Shown one piece after another: positions 18,370 to 26,548 of a stretch of DNA of 64,000 nt; the stretch's first letter is position 1, and the number at the start of each line of letters is the position of its first letter. Made by a program: the position numbers and the translations under genes. The stretch covers positions 1 through 64,000 of the forward strand of contig NZ_JAKUML010000013.1 of assembly GCF_022601685.1 (NCBI RefSeq), in the 5' to 3' direction. Source of the DNA: Acinetobacter sedimenti (GTDB taxonomy: Bacteria > Pseudomonadota > Gammaproteobacteria > Pseudomonadales > Moraxellaceae). Below the pieces are notes generated by a model. The model made no database searches, had not been told where the DNA came from, and saw only the letters and a program-made list of their open reading frames with translations.

Positions 18370-20799
18370 TTAATGACGTGCGGCTTTACCTTCATCCACC
18401 GCTTTAACAATTGGTGTTTTCGGTAGTGGCTTCGGCTTCTCAGTCAATGCCAGTGGCAAGATGTCATCAATGCTTTTCACTGCTTTGATGTCTAAACCTG
18501 CTTTGACATTGTCTGGGACTTCTTTTAAGTCACGGACATTATCTTCAGGGATAAACACCTGCTTGATGCCACCACGATGTGCCGCAAGGAGTTTCTCTTT
18601 CAGACCACCGATGCGTAGGGCATGACCACGAAGTGAAGTTTCACCTGTCATTGCAATGTCAGCACGGATTGGAATCCCAGTAAATGCAGATACCAATGCT
18701 GTGGTCAGTGCAAGACCCGCCGACGGCCCATCTTTCGGTGTCGCACCCTCAGGCAAATGCACATGCACATCGGTTTCCTCAAAGCGAGAAGACTCGATAC
18801 CGAGCTCATCAGCACGTGTACGCACTACGGTCATGGCAGCTGTAATCGACTCTTTCATCACATCACCGAGTGAACCTGTGGTGATGAATTTACCTTTACC
18901 TTTCACCGCAGCCACTTCGATGGTCAATAGCTCACCACCAACCGAAGTCCACGCCAAACCATTGACACGACCGATCTGCGCTTCTGTTTCTGCGATACCG
19001 TAATCGAACTTGTGTACGCCTAAGTACTCAGGCAAGTTCTCTTGGGTCACGTCGATCTGCAAGTTTTTGGTTTTGTTCGCCACCGCTTGCTTCACGACTT
19101 TACGGGCGATCTTCAATACTTCACGCTCAAGACTACGCACACCTGCTTCACGGGTATAGTGGCGTACGATGTCACGAATTGCTGCTTCATGCACAGACAG
19201 TTCTTTTGCACGTAAGCCATTGTCTTTGATCGCTTTTGGTACAAGATAACGATCTGCGATATTGACTTTCTCTTCCTCGGTATAACCCGGCAAGCGGATC
19301 ACTTCCATACGGTCGAGCAGTGCCTCAGGAATATTCATGCTATTGGCTGTACAGATGAACATCACTTCTGACAAATCTAAGTCCAAATCGAGATAATGGT
19401 CATTAAACTTGTTGTTCTGTGATGGGTCGAGCACCTCAAGCAATGCAGACGCAGGGTCGCCACGGTAGTCCTGTGCCATCTTGTCGATTTCATCGAGTAA
19501 GAATAATGGATTCTTCACGCCGACTTTATTTAAAGACTGCACGATTTTACCAGGCATCGCACCGATATAGGTACGACGGTGACCACGAATTTCCGCTTCA
19601 TCACGTACACCACCGAGCGCCATACGGATGAACTCACGTCCAGTCGCTTTGGCGATCGATTCACCCAGTGAAGTTTTACCGACACCTGGAGGACCGACTA
19701 AGCAGAGGATTGGTCCACGTAATTTTTTCACCCGTGACTGTACTGCAAGATATTCCACAATACGGTCTTTGACATCGTCCAAGCCATAATGATCTTCATC
19801 GAGAATTTGCTGTGCTTTATTCAAGTTGATGCTGACTTTACTGGCTCTGTTCCACGGTGTATCTAGGATCACTTCCAGATAGTTACGCACCACCGCGGAT
19901 TCAGAGGATGCAGGTTGCATGCCTTTGAGCTTACGGAATTCACTTTCAGCTTTTTTACGCACATGCTCAGGCAAATCAGCTTCGGCAAGGCGTTTTTCGA
20001 TCTCGGCAACATCATCTTCACCGCCACCGTTCATATCAGATAGCTCACGTTGAATGACCTTCATCTTTTCATTGAGGAAGTATTCACGTTGATTTTTTTC
20101 CATCTGACGTTTGACGCTGTCGTGTAGACCTTGTTCGATCTCTTGCTCTTCCGACTGTTGAAGCAAATAGGTCATCAACTCTTGTAGATGCGCTTCAAAG
20201 TCATCAATTTCCAAGAATTTTTGTTTGACTTCAATGCTCAGCGGGACACGAGTTGCCACGAAGAACATCAACTGTGCAAGATCAGTGATCTTTTCAGCCG
20301 CAGTGATCAGCTCACGGGCATTACGCAATTTTGCTTCTGCGTATTGTGCAAATAGTGCATTCAGCTCTTGCAGACGTGTTGTTTGCGTTTCTTCATTGAG
20401 CGGATTGTGCATCGGGCTAATCGTATGTTCAGCTTGTAGATACTCATCACCTTCGATGATGGTTTCTAATTTTGAACGATGTAAGCCTTCAATCAACACT
20501 TTGATGCAATTGTCATCATTTTCATGATTGACCACTTGCACGATACGCGCCACCGTACCGTATTGATACAGGTTGTTATGGTCAATGTCTTCGGTGAGTG
20601 AGTCTTTTTGAGCAACTACAAACACCAAATTGTCATTATTGCGAGCGATTTCAACCGCATTAATTGATTTTTCACGACCAACAAATAGCGCAATTTGCAT
20701 GTGTGGGTATACCACGACATCACGCAATGCGAGTAAGGGTAAAGTTGCAGGAATGTCTTGTTCCTGAACGATCACTTGGTCTTTAACGATATCAGTCAT
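18370..20799 (-). CDS. lon: ATP-dependent protease Lon
   Basis: A cytoplasmic AAA+ serine protease for damaged and regulatory proteins, 809 aa. It has the N-terminal LON substrate-binding domain (LPLLALRDVVVYPHMQI), Walker A GPPGVGKTSLGESIA, Walker B FLLDEIDKM, and the protease domain with the Ser-Lys dyad in PKDGPSAGLAL and LKEKLLAAHRGG. The ATG at 20799 has AGGAG six bases upstream; the upstream in-frame extension is not part of the family. It stands as a single gene, with a terminator downstream. Confidence 0.98.
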   Translation of the reverse strand: MTDIVKDQVIVQEQDIPATLPLLALRDVVVYPHMQIALFVGREKSINAVEIARNNDNLVFVVAQKDSLTEDIDHNNLYQYGTVARIVQVVNHENDDNCIKVLIEGLHRSKLETIIEGDEYLQAEHTISPMHNPLNEETQTTRLQELNALFAQYAEAKLRNARELITAAEKITDLAQLMFFVATRVPLSIEVKQKFLEIDDFEAHLQELMTYLLQQSEEQEIEQGLHDSVKRQMEKNQREYFLNEKMKVIQRELSDMNGGGEDDVAEIEKRLAEADLPEHVRKKAESEFRKLKGMQPASSESAVVRNYLEVILDTPWNRASKVSINLNKAQQILDEDHYGLDDVKDRIVEYLAVQSRVKKLRGPILCLVGPPGVGKTSLGESIAKATGREFIRMALGGVRDEAEIRGHRRTYIGAMPGKIVQSLNKVGVKNPLFLLDEIDKMAQDYRGDPASALLEVLDPSQNNKFNDHYLDLDLDLSEVMFICTANSMNIPEALLDRMEVIRLPGYTEEEKVNIADRYLVPKAIKDNGLRAKELSVHEAAIRDIVRHYTREAGVRSLEREVLKIARKVVKQAVANKTKNLQIDVTQENLPEYLGVHKFDYGIAETEAQIGRVNGLAWTSVGGELLTIEVAAVKGKGKFITTGSLGDVMKESITAAMTVVRTRADELGIESSRFEETDVHVHLPEGATPKDGPSAGLALTTALVSAFTGIPIRADIAMTGETSLRGHALRIGGLKEKLLAAHRGGIKQVFIPEDNVRDLKEVPDNVKAGLDIKAVKSIDDILPLALTEKPKPLPKTPIVKAVDEGKAARH

Positions 20800-20939
20800 A
20801 TGCACTCCTAATGAGTGACAAATTATTTTGTCATAATTCATTAGTGAAGCATTTTTAAAAAAATACAAGGGGCATAGTTCGAAATTTTAAATGAAATGTT
20901 TGCTTTGCTTGTAATTTAAGCAATTTAAATGTGCAAACG

Positions 20940-21962
20940 TTATTTTTCCCAAACCAAATCAGCAACCTCTTGCGGTTCTATGTGTGTGATTTTTTGCCCG
21001 AAACCACGTAGCCACCATACCAGTTGTAGGTTAAATGGTACGGTGGCACTAATGCACTTCATGTCATTTTCAAGGACGGTGATTTGTTGATCTTTGGATA
21101 ATTTTGATTCCATAAAGGTCATGGCATCGTATTGATGCATGTGCAGTTTGAGTTGGACTTCTTCGGTTGGAAGCTCAAGATTGACACGGAAGCCAAGCGT
21201 ACCTATATCAATAAATTGATCAATATCAAATCCAACAGGGTGCAACGCTCGGCTATCTAAAACTGTCGCTGATTTAAAACGATGCAGGGCAAAAGTTTGT
21301 ACATCAGACTTATCCTGACGAGTACACACGAGATAAATAATCGCACCACGTTGAACTAGAGCAAGCGGATTCAATATATAAGTCTTTTCTTCTTTTTGCG
21401 CATTTCGCTTCACATAGATACATTCCAGTTGACGATCTTGTAGTAAGGCTTCATAGACGGCTGTTTGTGATTTGCGATCAACCAAAGGCGGAATGAGTGG
21501 CTGTGTCGCAGGAATGATCCGTACACGATTGATCCATTGACGTACATTGTTTTGATGCGAAGACAGGCTTTTTCGAGCCAAATCAAACCACGGATTTATT
21601 TCAGCCAATAGACTTGGTGGTAATAAGTGTTTGAGGTGTTCCTCAACCATCATAAAGGTCACAGCTTGCGAGCTATTCATATGTGGAATGCTCTGAATTG
21701 GTGCGTCGGATTTCCAACGCCAACCTTGTGGAGTCGCACCATTATTTTCAATTGGGAAGCGTTCTGCGATTTGATTGAGATCACGTTGAATGGTGCGCAG
21801 GCTAATGTCGATGCCTTCACGTTGTAGCTGCTCTTGAAGCTCACGTGTACCGATCCATTTGCCATTGGGTAGGCGAGATAAAATCTGCCATTGGCGATGT
21901 AGGCTGTTCCCTGTTTCTTTTTTGAGGTGTTCAACTTTGCTATTTTTCGATGGGGTCGTCAT
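20940..21962 (-). CDS. WYL-domain transcriptional regulator
   Basis: 340 aa. The N-terminal winged helix-turn-helix is of DeoR type, with TRELQEQLQREG and SLRTIQRDLNQIAERF at about residues 38-71. The WYL sensor domain follows around RGAIIYLVCTRQDK (about 208-221), and a WCX-like C-terminal domain ends the protein. WYL regulators often sense nucleic acids or nucleotides, and several control defence loci; here the immediate neighbours are lon and, divergently, the ATP-grasp/Anbu operon. Which of these it controls, or only itself, cannot be read. The ribosome-binding site is weak. Confidence 0.87.
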   Translation of the reverse strand: MTTPSKNSKVEHLKKETGNSLHRQWQILSRLPNGKWIGTRELQEQLQREGIDISLRTIQRDLNQIAERFPIENNGATPQGWRWKSDAPIQSIPHMNSSQAVTFMMVEEHLKHLLPPSLLAEINPWFDLARKSLSSHQNNVRQWINRVRIIPATQPLIPPLVDRKSQTAVYEALLQDRQLECIYVKRNAQKEEKTYILNPLALVQRGAIIYLVCTRQDKSDVQTFALHRFKSATVLDSRALHPVGFDIDQFIDIGTLGFRVNLELPTEEVQLKLHMHQYDAMTFMESKLSKDQQITVLENDMKCISATVPFNLQLVWWLRGFGQKITHIEPQEVADLVWEK

Positions 21963-22199
21963 GCGCTGTGTCTGTATTATATCAATTTATGCAGATGATT
22001 GAGATTGTGCATAAAAGCTTCTCTAAGGTCAATGTAACAATTTATCTCATTGAAACTTCATGTAAAAAATCTTGGTCATTGATTTTCAATTTTAAAATTA
22101 AAGCAATGAATATGTTAATTTAAACTGAGTTCGGAGAATTATGTTGTGAATAGCGTTAAAGAGCAAAACATTTTAGGCAAGGTCTTGTAGTGTATGAGC

Positions 22200-22328
22200 A
22201 TATGTCAGGATTAACCTTCGGTTCGACCTGAGAGATATTATCTCGCAAGGCTTTCGGGATGAGTGGCATAGCCACGCAAGGGCTAAGCATCTTGCGCCGT
22301 ATACGGCTCATCGCAAACTCGGTCATAT
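22200..22328. other. Cloverleaf-like multibranched inverted-repeat element, possible structured RNA
   Basis: Nested complementary arms cover this stretch. Outer ATATG/CATAT (22200-22204, 22324-22328). Then TCAGG/CCTGA (22205-22209, 22227-22231) enclosing AACC-TTC-GGTT. Then GAGAT/ATCTC (22232-22236, 22240-22244). Then a four-way junction with no unpaired base between helices: GATGAG/CTCATC (22258-22263, 22307-22312) around TGGC-ATA-GCCA, CGCAAG/CTTGCG (22275-22280, 22291-22296) and CCG-TATA-CGG. It matches no RNA family I can name and the strand is undetermined. It ends about 160 bp upstream of the sigma54 promoter of the next operon, so it is not part of that transcript. Confidence 0.5.
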
Positions 22329-22485
22329 ACAAAAAATTATCCAATACCTAAAAAAACTTCATTTTTGCTAATGTTGCTTTGCCCTCGAACAGTGCGACAG
22401 ACGCTTCCACGAATCAGATAATTCTTACGCATATTATGTCGGGCAGAGGTTGGTTTAATAACTTTTAATACTTGCGTGATGAATA

Positions 22486-22501
22486 TGGCATTCAATTTGC
22501 T
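22486..22501 (+). promoter_or_regulatory. Sigma54 (-24/-12) promoter of the ATP-grasp/Anbu operon
   Basis: TGGCATTCAATTTGCT matches the RpoN consensus at ten of the twelve defined positions, with exactly ten bases between GG and GC. The predicted start near 22512 leaves a leader of about 43 nt before the ATG at 22555. The -12 part overlaps the perfect inverted repeat ATTCAATT/AATTGAAT (22490-22510). I saw no NtrC-type site upstream. Confidence 0.65.
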
Positions 22502-22554
22502 TAATTGAATATAACAGGCAATTAGTAAAGCCATGAACCAAGAAGGGGGTGAAT

Positions 22555-24057
22555 ATGCTCGATACGATGGAAAAATCCGTGACCACAGCATCGCCCAACA
22601 CTGTACAGCAAGCAGATCCGAATCAGACCAATTCTATCGGTGAGAATCGCTGTCAATTTTTCAATGAAATGCGCCATAGCGATGGCTCAATTCGTGAAGA
22701 ATTTGCGCAAATCCAACAATGGCTCGCCAATAAATCTTTGGCAGAAATTGAATCGCTGAATCATCAAGCGAAAGAACATTTTGTCTATCAAGGTATTACT
22801 TTTACCGTATATAACGATTCGCAAGGTACAGAGCGGACGATTCCGCTAGACCTTGTACCACGAATCATTGCCAAGAAGCAGTGGGATATCGTGTCCGATG
22901 GTTGTAAGCAACGTGTCAAAGCTTTGAATGCGTTTCTGCACGATATATACCACGGTCAAGAGATTTTAAAAGAAGGCATTATTCCTGCTGAGCAAGTGCT
23001 ACAACATGAGGCGTATCAGCCGTGGATGCTGAATTTTGAAGTGAAAGGACAGATTTATTCGCATATTAGTGGTGTGGATATTATCCGTGATGATGTCGGT
23101 GACTTCTTTGTCCTAGAGGACAATTTACGGACACCATCAGGTGTATCTTACATGCTCGAAAGTCGCAAAATCAGTGAAAAGCTAATGTCTGAGATTTGTA
23201 GTCAATACCGTTTGCAAGGCATTGAGCATTATCCGCAACTACTCAAGCAGACTTTGCTTGAAAGTACCGATGTGGATCATCCGTTGATCGTGGTGCTGAC
23301 TCCAGGACATTTTAACAGTGCTTTCTATGAACATGCGTTCTTAGCACGTGAGATGGATGTGCCGTTAGTTGGTGCGAAAGATTTGTTTGTGGAAAATGGC
23401 AAAGTCTTTCTAAAGTCGGTGAAAGGGCGTAAGCAGGTCGATGTGATCTATCGTCGTTTAGATGATGATTTCCTTGATCCGTTGGCATTCCGAGCAGATA
23501 GCGTACTTGGCGTAGCAGGGCTGATGTCTGCCTATCGTAACCGCACTGTGGTGATCGCCAATGCACCGGGTACAGGTGTTGCCGATGATAAGTCGATCTA
23601 TCCCTATGTTGATGACATGATTCGCTACTATCTCAACGAGCAACCGATTTTAAAAAATGTGCCGACGTATCAATGTCGTAAGGCGGATGACTTGGACTAT
23701 GTACTCGCCAATCTTGAAAAATTGGTGGTCAAAGAAGCGCAAGGCTCAGGTGGCTACGGTATGTTGATTGGTCCTCAAGCTGAAGCAGAGCAGATCGAAG
23801 AGTTCCGTCAAAAGTTGAAATTCCGTCCGCATCTGTATATTGCACAGCCGACTTTATCCTTGTCAGTTTCACCGATCATGGGTGAGCAAGGTTTTGTTGA
23901 TCGTCATATTGATCTGCGTCCATTTGTACTCAGCTCTCCGCAAGAGATGCGTATCGTCGCAGGTGGTTTGACACGTGTGGCGTTAAAAGAAGGCTCATTG
24001 GTTGTGAACTCTTCGCAAGGCGGTGGTATTAAAGATACGTGGGTGATTGATATTTAA
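22555..24057 (+). CDS. Circularly permuted ATP-grasp protein
   Basis: A 500-aa protein of the CP_ATP-grasp type 2 group (older names DUF404/DUF407). Recognisable pieces are LDLVPRII, the acidic FFVLEDNLRTPSGVSYMLE, GTGVADDKSIYPYVDDMIRYYL and the nucleotide-binding VVKEAQGSGGYGML; the C-terminus is VNSSQGGGIKDTWV. ATP-grasp enzymes form peptide or amide bonds by way of an acyl phosphate, so a peptide or amino acid ligase is the predicted role; the substrate is unknown. I chose the ATG at 22555, with AGAAGGGGG close upstream. It heads the operon with alpha-E, transglutaminase-like and Anbu genes. Confidence 0.9.
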   Translation: MLDTMEKSVTTASPNTVQQADPNQTNSIGENRCQFFNEMRHSDGSIREEFAQIQQWLANKSLAEIESLNHQAKEHFVYQGITFTVYNDSQGTERTIPLDLVPRIIAKKQWDIVSDGCKQRVKALNAFLHDIYHGQEILKEGIIPAEQVLQHEAYQPWMLNFEVKGQIYSHISGVDIIRDDVGDFFVLEDNLRTPSGVSYMLESRKISEKLMSEICSQYRLQGIEHYPQLLKQTLLESTDVDHPLIVVLTPGHFNSAFYEHAFLAREMDVPLVGAKDLFVENGKVFLKSVKGRKQVDVIYRRLDDDFLDPLAFRADSVLGVAGLMSAYRNRTVVIANAPGTGVADDKSIYPYVDDMIRYYLNEQPILKNVPTYQCRKADDLDYVLANLEKLVVKEAQGSGGYGMLIGPQAEAEQIEEFRQKLKFRPHLYIAQPTLSLSVSPIMGEQGFVDRHIDLRPFVLSSPQEMRIVAGGLTRVALKEGSLVVNSSQGGGIKDTWVIDI

Positions 24058-24159
24058 AACTTTAACTTTAAATCATCTTTATAGATATAAAGCTACGGTA
24101 TTAAGCATACATAGATATTAAGCTTAGATAAAAGCATCGTAAAGATCAGGAGAAATAAC

Positions 24160-24762
24160 ATGTTATTACTCAGTTCAGCTGCACAAAGTATTTATTGGTT
24201 GGGACGCTATTTGTCACGGATACAATTTGCCTGTCAGATGCTCCCATTCGAAAATGATCAAGAAGCGGTGAAATTTGCAAACGCATTTTGCCTACCTGCA
24301 TGGGATGCAAATAGCTTGAATGCGATCTATCTCGACCCTGAACAGCCATTTTCTATTTCGACGCAGTTTTACAATGTGCAAAACAATATCCAGCAACTTC
24401 GTGCAGTGTTGACACCACATGCCTATTCCGAGCTGAATCAATTGACCAAACTCAAAGATGACAAGTCCGAATCGGTTTGTGCTGTGGTTGGCGCATGTGC
24501 AGAAGTGCTTGAGGCAGAAGAAGAGCAAGTGTTCTTGTTTTATAGCTTAGGTCGTGAGATGGAAGTTTTAGATCAGCAATGTCGCCTAGAGCAAGTAAGC
24601 GAAAATCAAACGGAAAATGTTGCGTCTATACTATCGATACTCGATGAGAATGGTTGGGGCTCATGTGAACGAACGTGGTCGGCATTCCTACAAGATCAAA
24701 GCATGAGTAGCTTGTACAACATTAATGATGATATTAGTGCTAAGTTTGAGGTGTGTGAATGA
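24160..24762 (+). CDS. Alpha-E domain protein, short form
   Basis: 200 aa, starting with LLLSSAAQSIYWLGRYLSRIQF, the N-terminal helix typical of the alpha-E (formerly DUF403) family that accompanies circularly permuted ATP-grasp proteins. Usual members are about 300 aa. This one is shorter, and its middle (residues 40-180) is weakly conserved to my eye, so it may be a reduced form. The family is helical and of unknown activity; a role as partner or substrate of the ligase is proposed in the literature. An AGGAGAAATAAC ribosome-binding site precedes the ATG. The stop overlaps the next start in ATGA. Confidence 0.8.
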   Translation: MLLLSSAAQSIYWLGRYLSRIQFACQMLPFENDQEAVKFANAFCLPAWDANSLNAIYLDPEQPFSISTQFYNVQNNIQQLRAVLTPHAYSELNQLTKLKDDKSESVCAVVGACAEVLEAEEEQVFLFYSLGREMEVLDQQCRLEQVSENQTENVASILSILDENGWGSCERTWSAFLQDQSMSSLYNINDDISAKFEVCE

Positions 24763-25538
24763 AACTGTTAATCAACCATCAAACTTTATATAGCTACGAA
24801 ACGCCTGTAAAAAGTGCCATGCAATATTTGCGCATGATTCCGCAAGATACCGATCACCAAAAAATTCTGCATTGGGGGATCAGCGTACCCGGTGAAAAAA
24901 TCCAACAACTTGATGGCTTTGGCAACCAATGGTTAACCTGTTCACAGCGATTTGAATATCAACAATTGATGATCATGGCGCAGGGCATGGTTGAGATTGA
25001 CCCAAATGCGAAATATGCCAAAGATGATCGAATCAATCCGCTGATCTATATGCAGACCACCAAGCAAACGCAGTGTAGCTCTGAGATGATTCAATTTGCA
25101 CATATGCACAGCGTCGATACCAAAAATGCGCATTTGATTGATCTTGCAGAAGCCTTACTTGAAAAAATACCTTACACCGCAGGGCAGACTTCGGTAGAAA
25201 CGACGGCATCGGAAGCCTTTGAACAAGGGCGAGGTGTTTGCCAAGATCATGCGCAAGTTTTTGTCGCTATGGCACGTTATTTGGGCTATCCTGCACGCTA
25301 TGTTTCAGGCTATCTCTTTGTCGAGCAAGGTCAACATCTTGCAAGCCATGCGTGGGCGGAAGTGTATATTGATGGCTATTGGCATTGTTATGATGTGAGC
25401 AATCAACTATTCACGCCACAGTGTCATGTACAGCTTGCGGTCGGGCGTGATTATGCCGATGTTGCACCAATTCGAGGTGTACGTGAGCAGGGTGCGGAAG
25501 AAAGTATGGAAACCTTTGTTCAGGTCTTGGCGTGTTGA
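24759..25538 (+). CDS. Transglutaminase-like cysteine protease family protein
   Basis: 259 aa. The N-terminal bacterial transglutaminase-like beta region (LLINHQTLYSYETPVKSAMQYLRMIP) is followed by the papain-like core with Cys in GRGVCQDHAQVFVAMAR (about residue 157), His in SHAWAEVYIDG and Asp in HCYDVSN, so the catalytic triad is complete. It has no signal peptide. Members next to ATP-grasp/alpha-E genes are predicted to cleave or exchange the amide bonds made by the ligase. It overlaps the alpha-E gene by four bases, which implies translational coupling. Confidence 0.9.
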   Translation: MKLLINHQTLYSYETPVKSAMQYLRMIPQDTDHQKILHWGISVPGEKIQQLDGFGNQWLTCSQRFEYQQLMIMAQGMVEIDPNAKYAKDDRINPLIYMQTTKQTQCSSEMIQFAHMHSVDTKNAHLIDLAEALLEKIPYTAGQTSVETTASEAFEQGRGVCQDHAQVFVAMARYLGYPARYVSGYLFVEQGQHLASHAWAEVYIDGYWHCYDVSNQLFTPQCHVQLAVGRDYADVAPIRGVREQGAEESMETFVQVLAC

Positions 25539-25582
25539 TTCGCTTTGACTGAGTAAATTTTTGAATTAGGAATAGATGTGAA

Positions 25583-26317
25583 ATGACCTACTGCGTTGCA
25601 CTGCTTCTCAAGGAAGGCTTGGTTTTTATCAGTGATACTCGCACCAATGCGGGGGTTGATCATATTTCTTCATTTACCAAGCTATTTCGTTTCGGTATTG
25701 AAGGTGAGCGTTTTATGGTGGTACAAACCGCAGGAAATCTTGCCACCACGCAATCTGTCGTGACACGATTGCAACATCAGATCGCAGCACAAATCGAACC
25801 AAATCTCAATACGGTTGGCAGTATGTTTGAAGCCGCAGAATTGATCGGTGCAAGCTTACGTCGTGTGCTCAAAAATGTATCTGAAAGTCCTGAACAAGAA
25901 GCAATGTATGGCTGTAGCATTCTGCTCGGTGGGCAGATCGCAGGGCAGGAGATGGAGCTCTACAATATCTATCCGCAAGGCAATTTTATCCGTGCGACAT
26001 TGGATACGCCATATTTTCAAATTGGGGAAATCAAATATGGCAAACCAATCATGGATCGTGCGCTGAGCTACTACACGCCATTAGACCAAGCCTTACGTTG
26101 TTCGCTGATTTCATTTGATTCCACGATTCGATCAAATGTATCAGTTGGAATGCCATTAGACGTGATGGTTTACCCTGCAAATAGTTTAAAATTGCCAAAA
26201 GGAAAACGAGTCACAGAAAATGATGCGTATTTCCAAGAGATACGCAAAGAATGGTCAGATATACTCAAGCAAGGTCTGCAAAATATTGCACCGCCGACGA
26301 CAGATTATTTTGACTGA
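25583..26317 (+). CDS. Anbu, proteasome-type beta-subunit homologue
   Basis: 244 aa. It begins MTYCVALLLKEGLVFISDTRTNAG, the Anbu/HslV/20S-beta pattern in which Thr2 becomes the N-terminal nucleophile after Met removal; the conserved SDTRTNAG and the late SFDSTIRSNVSVG also fit. Anbu proteins assemble into open helical rings and their physiological substrates are unsettled. No unfoldase gene is nearby. It ends an operon of ATP-grasp, alpha-E and transglutaminase-like genes, a conserved neighbourhood in proteobacteria thought to make and remove a peptide modification. The gene is preceded by AGGAAT. Confidence 0.9.
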   Translation: MTYCVALLLKEGLVFISDTRTNAGVDHISSFTKLFRFGIEGERFMVVQTAGNLATTQSVVTRLQHQIAAQIEPNLNTVGSMFEAAELIGASLRRVLKNVSESPEQEAMYGCSILLGGQIAGQEMELYNIYPQGNFIRATLDTPYFQIGEIKYGKPIMDRALSYYTPLDQALRCSLISFDSTIRSNVSVGMPLDVMVYPANSLKLPKGKRVTENDAYFQEIRKEWSDILKQGLQNIAPPTTDYFD

Positions 26318-26401
26318 TTTTGTGGCTTAATCACTTTTAAAATGTGCTTTTAGAGCTTAATGCTGATCAGTTAAGCATAATTTCATTATTACTGATTGAT
26401 A

Positions 26402-26506
26402 AATCTCCCCTAACCCCTCTTTGAAAAAGAGGGGAACACCATTGAATTCAACACTGTATTGAATGTCGAAATACTCCCTCCTTTGAAAGGAGGGTTGGGG
26501 AGGATT
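26402..26506. repeat. REPIN/MITE-like palindromic repeat
   Basis: Outer arms AATCTCCCCTAA (26402-26413) and TTGGGGAGGATT (26495-26506) are near-complementary. Inside sit two GC-rich hairpins: CCCCTCTTT/AAAGAGGGG (26414-26434) and CCCTCCTT/AAGGAGGG (26476-26494). The layout of two facing hairpins in an outer inverted repeat is that of REP doublets or a small non-autonomous element. It lies between two convergent genes and may also help terminate both. Confidence 0.75.
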
Positions 26507-26548
26507 AAAAATACTTAACTGACTGGCATTAGCTTTTAGAGCTTCCCT

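Noticed and set aside
14426..20799. A larger defence island including lon and the WYL regulator
   Set aside because: lon is a core housekeeping gene with its own terminator between it and the OLD/UvrD pair; only the two-gene module looks acquired.
8957..22042. A 16-bp identical sequence, AGGTCAATGTAACAAT, upstream of proC and again upstream of the WYL/ATP-grasp gap
   Set aside because: In 64 kb of AT-rich DNA about one chance pair of this length is expected, and the contexts differ (ribosome-binding region versus mid-gap).
22156..22344. A 62-codon frame on the minus strand across the cloverleaf element
   Set aside because: No ribosome-binding site and its sequence is explained by the inverted repeats.
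22375..22420. GTGCGACAGACGC, which looks like the 5' end (GUGYG) of a group II intron, plus a GAGCCGTATACGG-like stretch nearby on the other strand
   Set aside because: The two are on opposite strands, domain V lacks its partner arm, and no reverse transcriptase is present.
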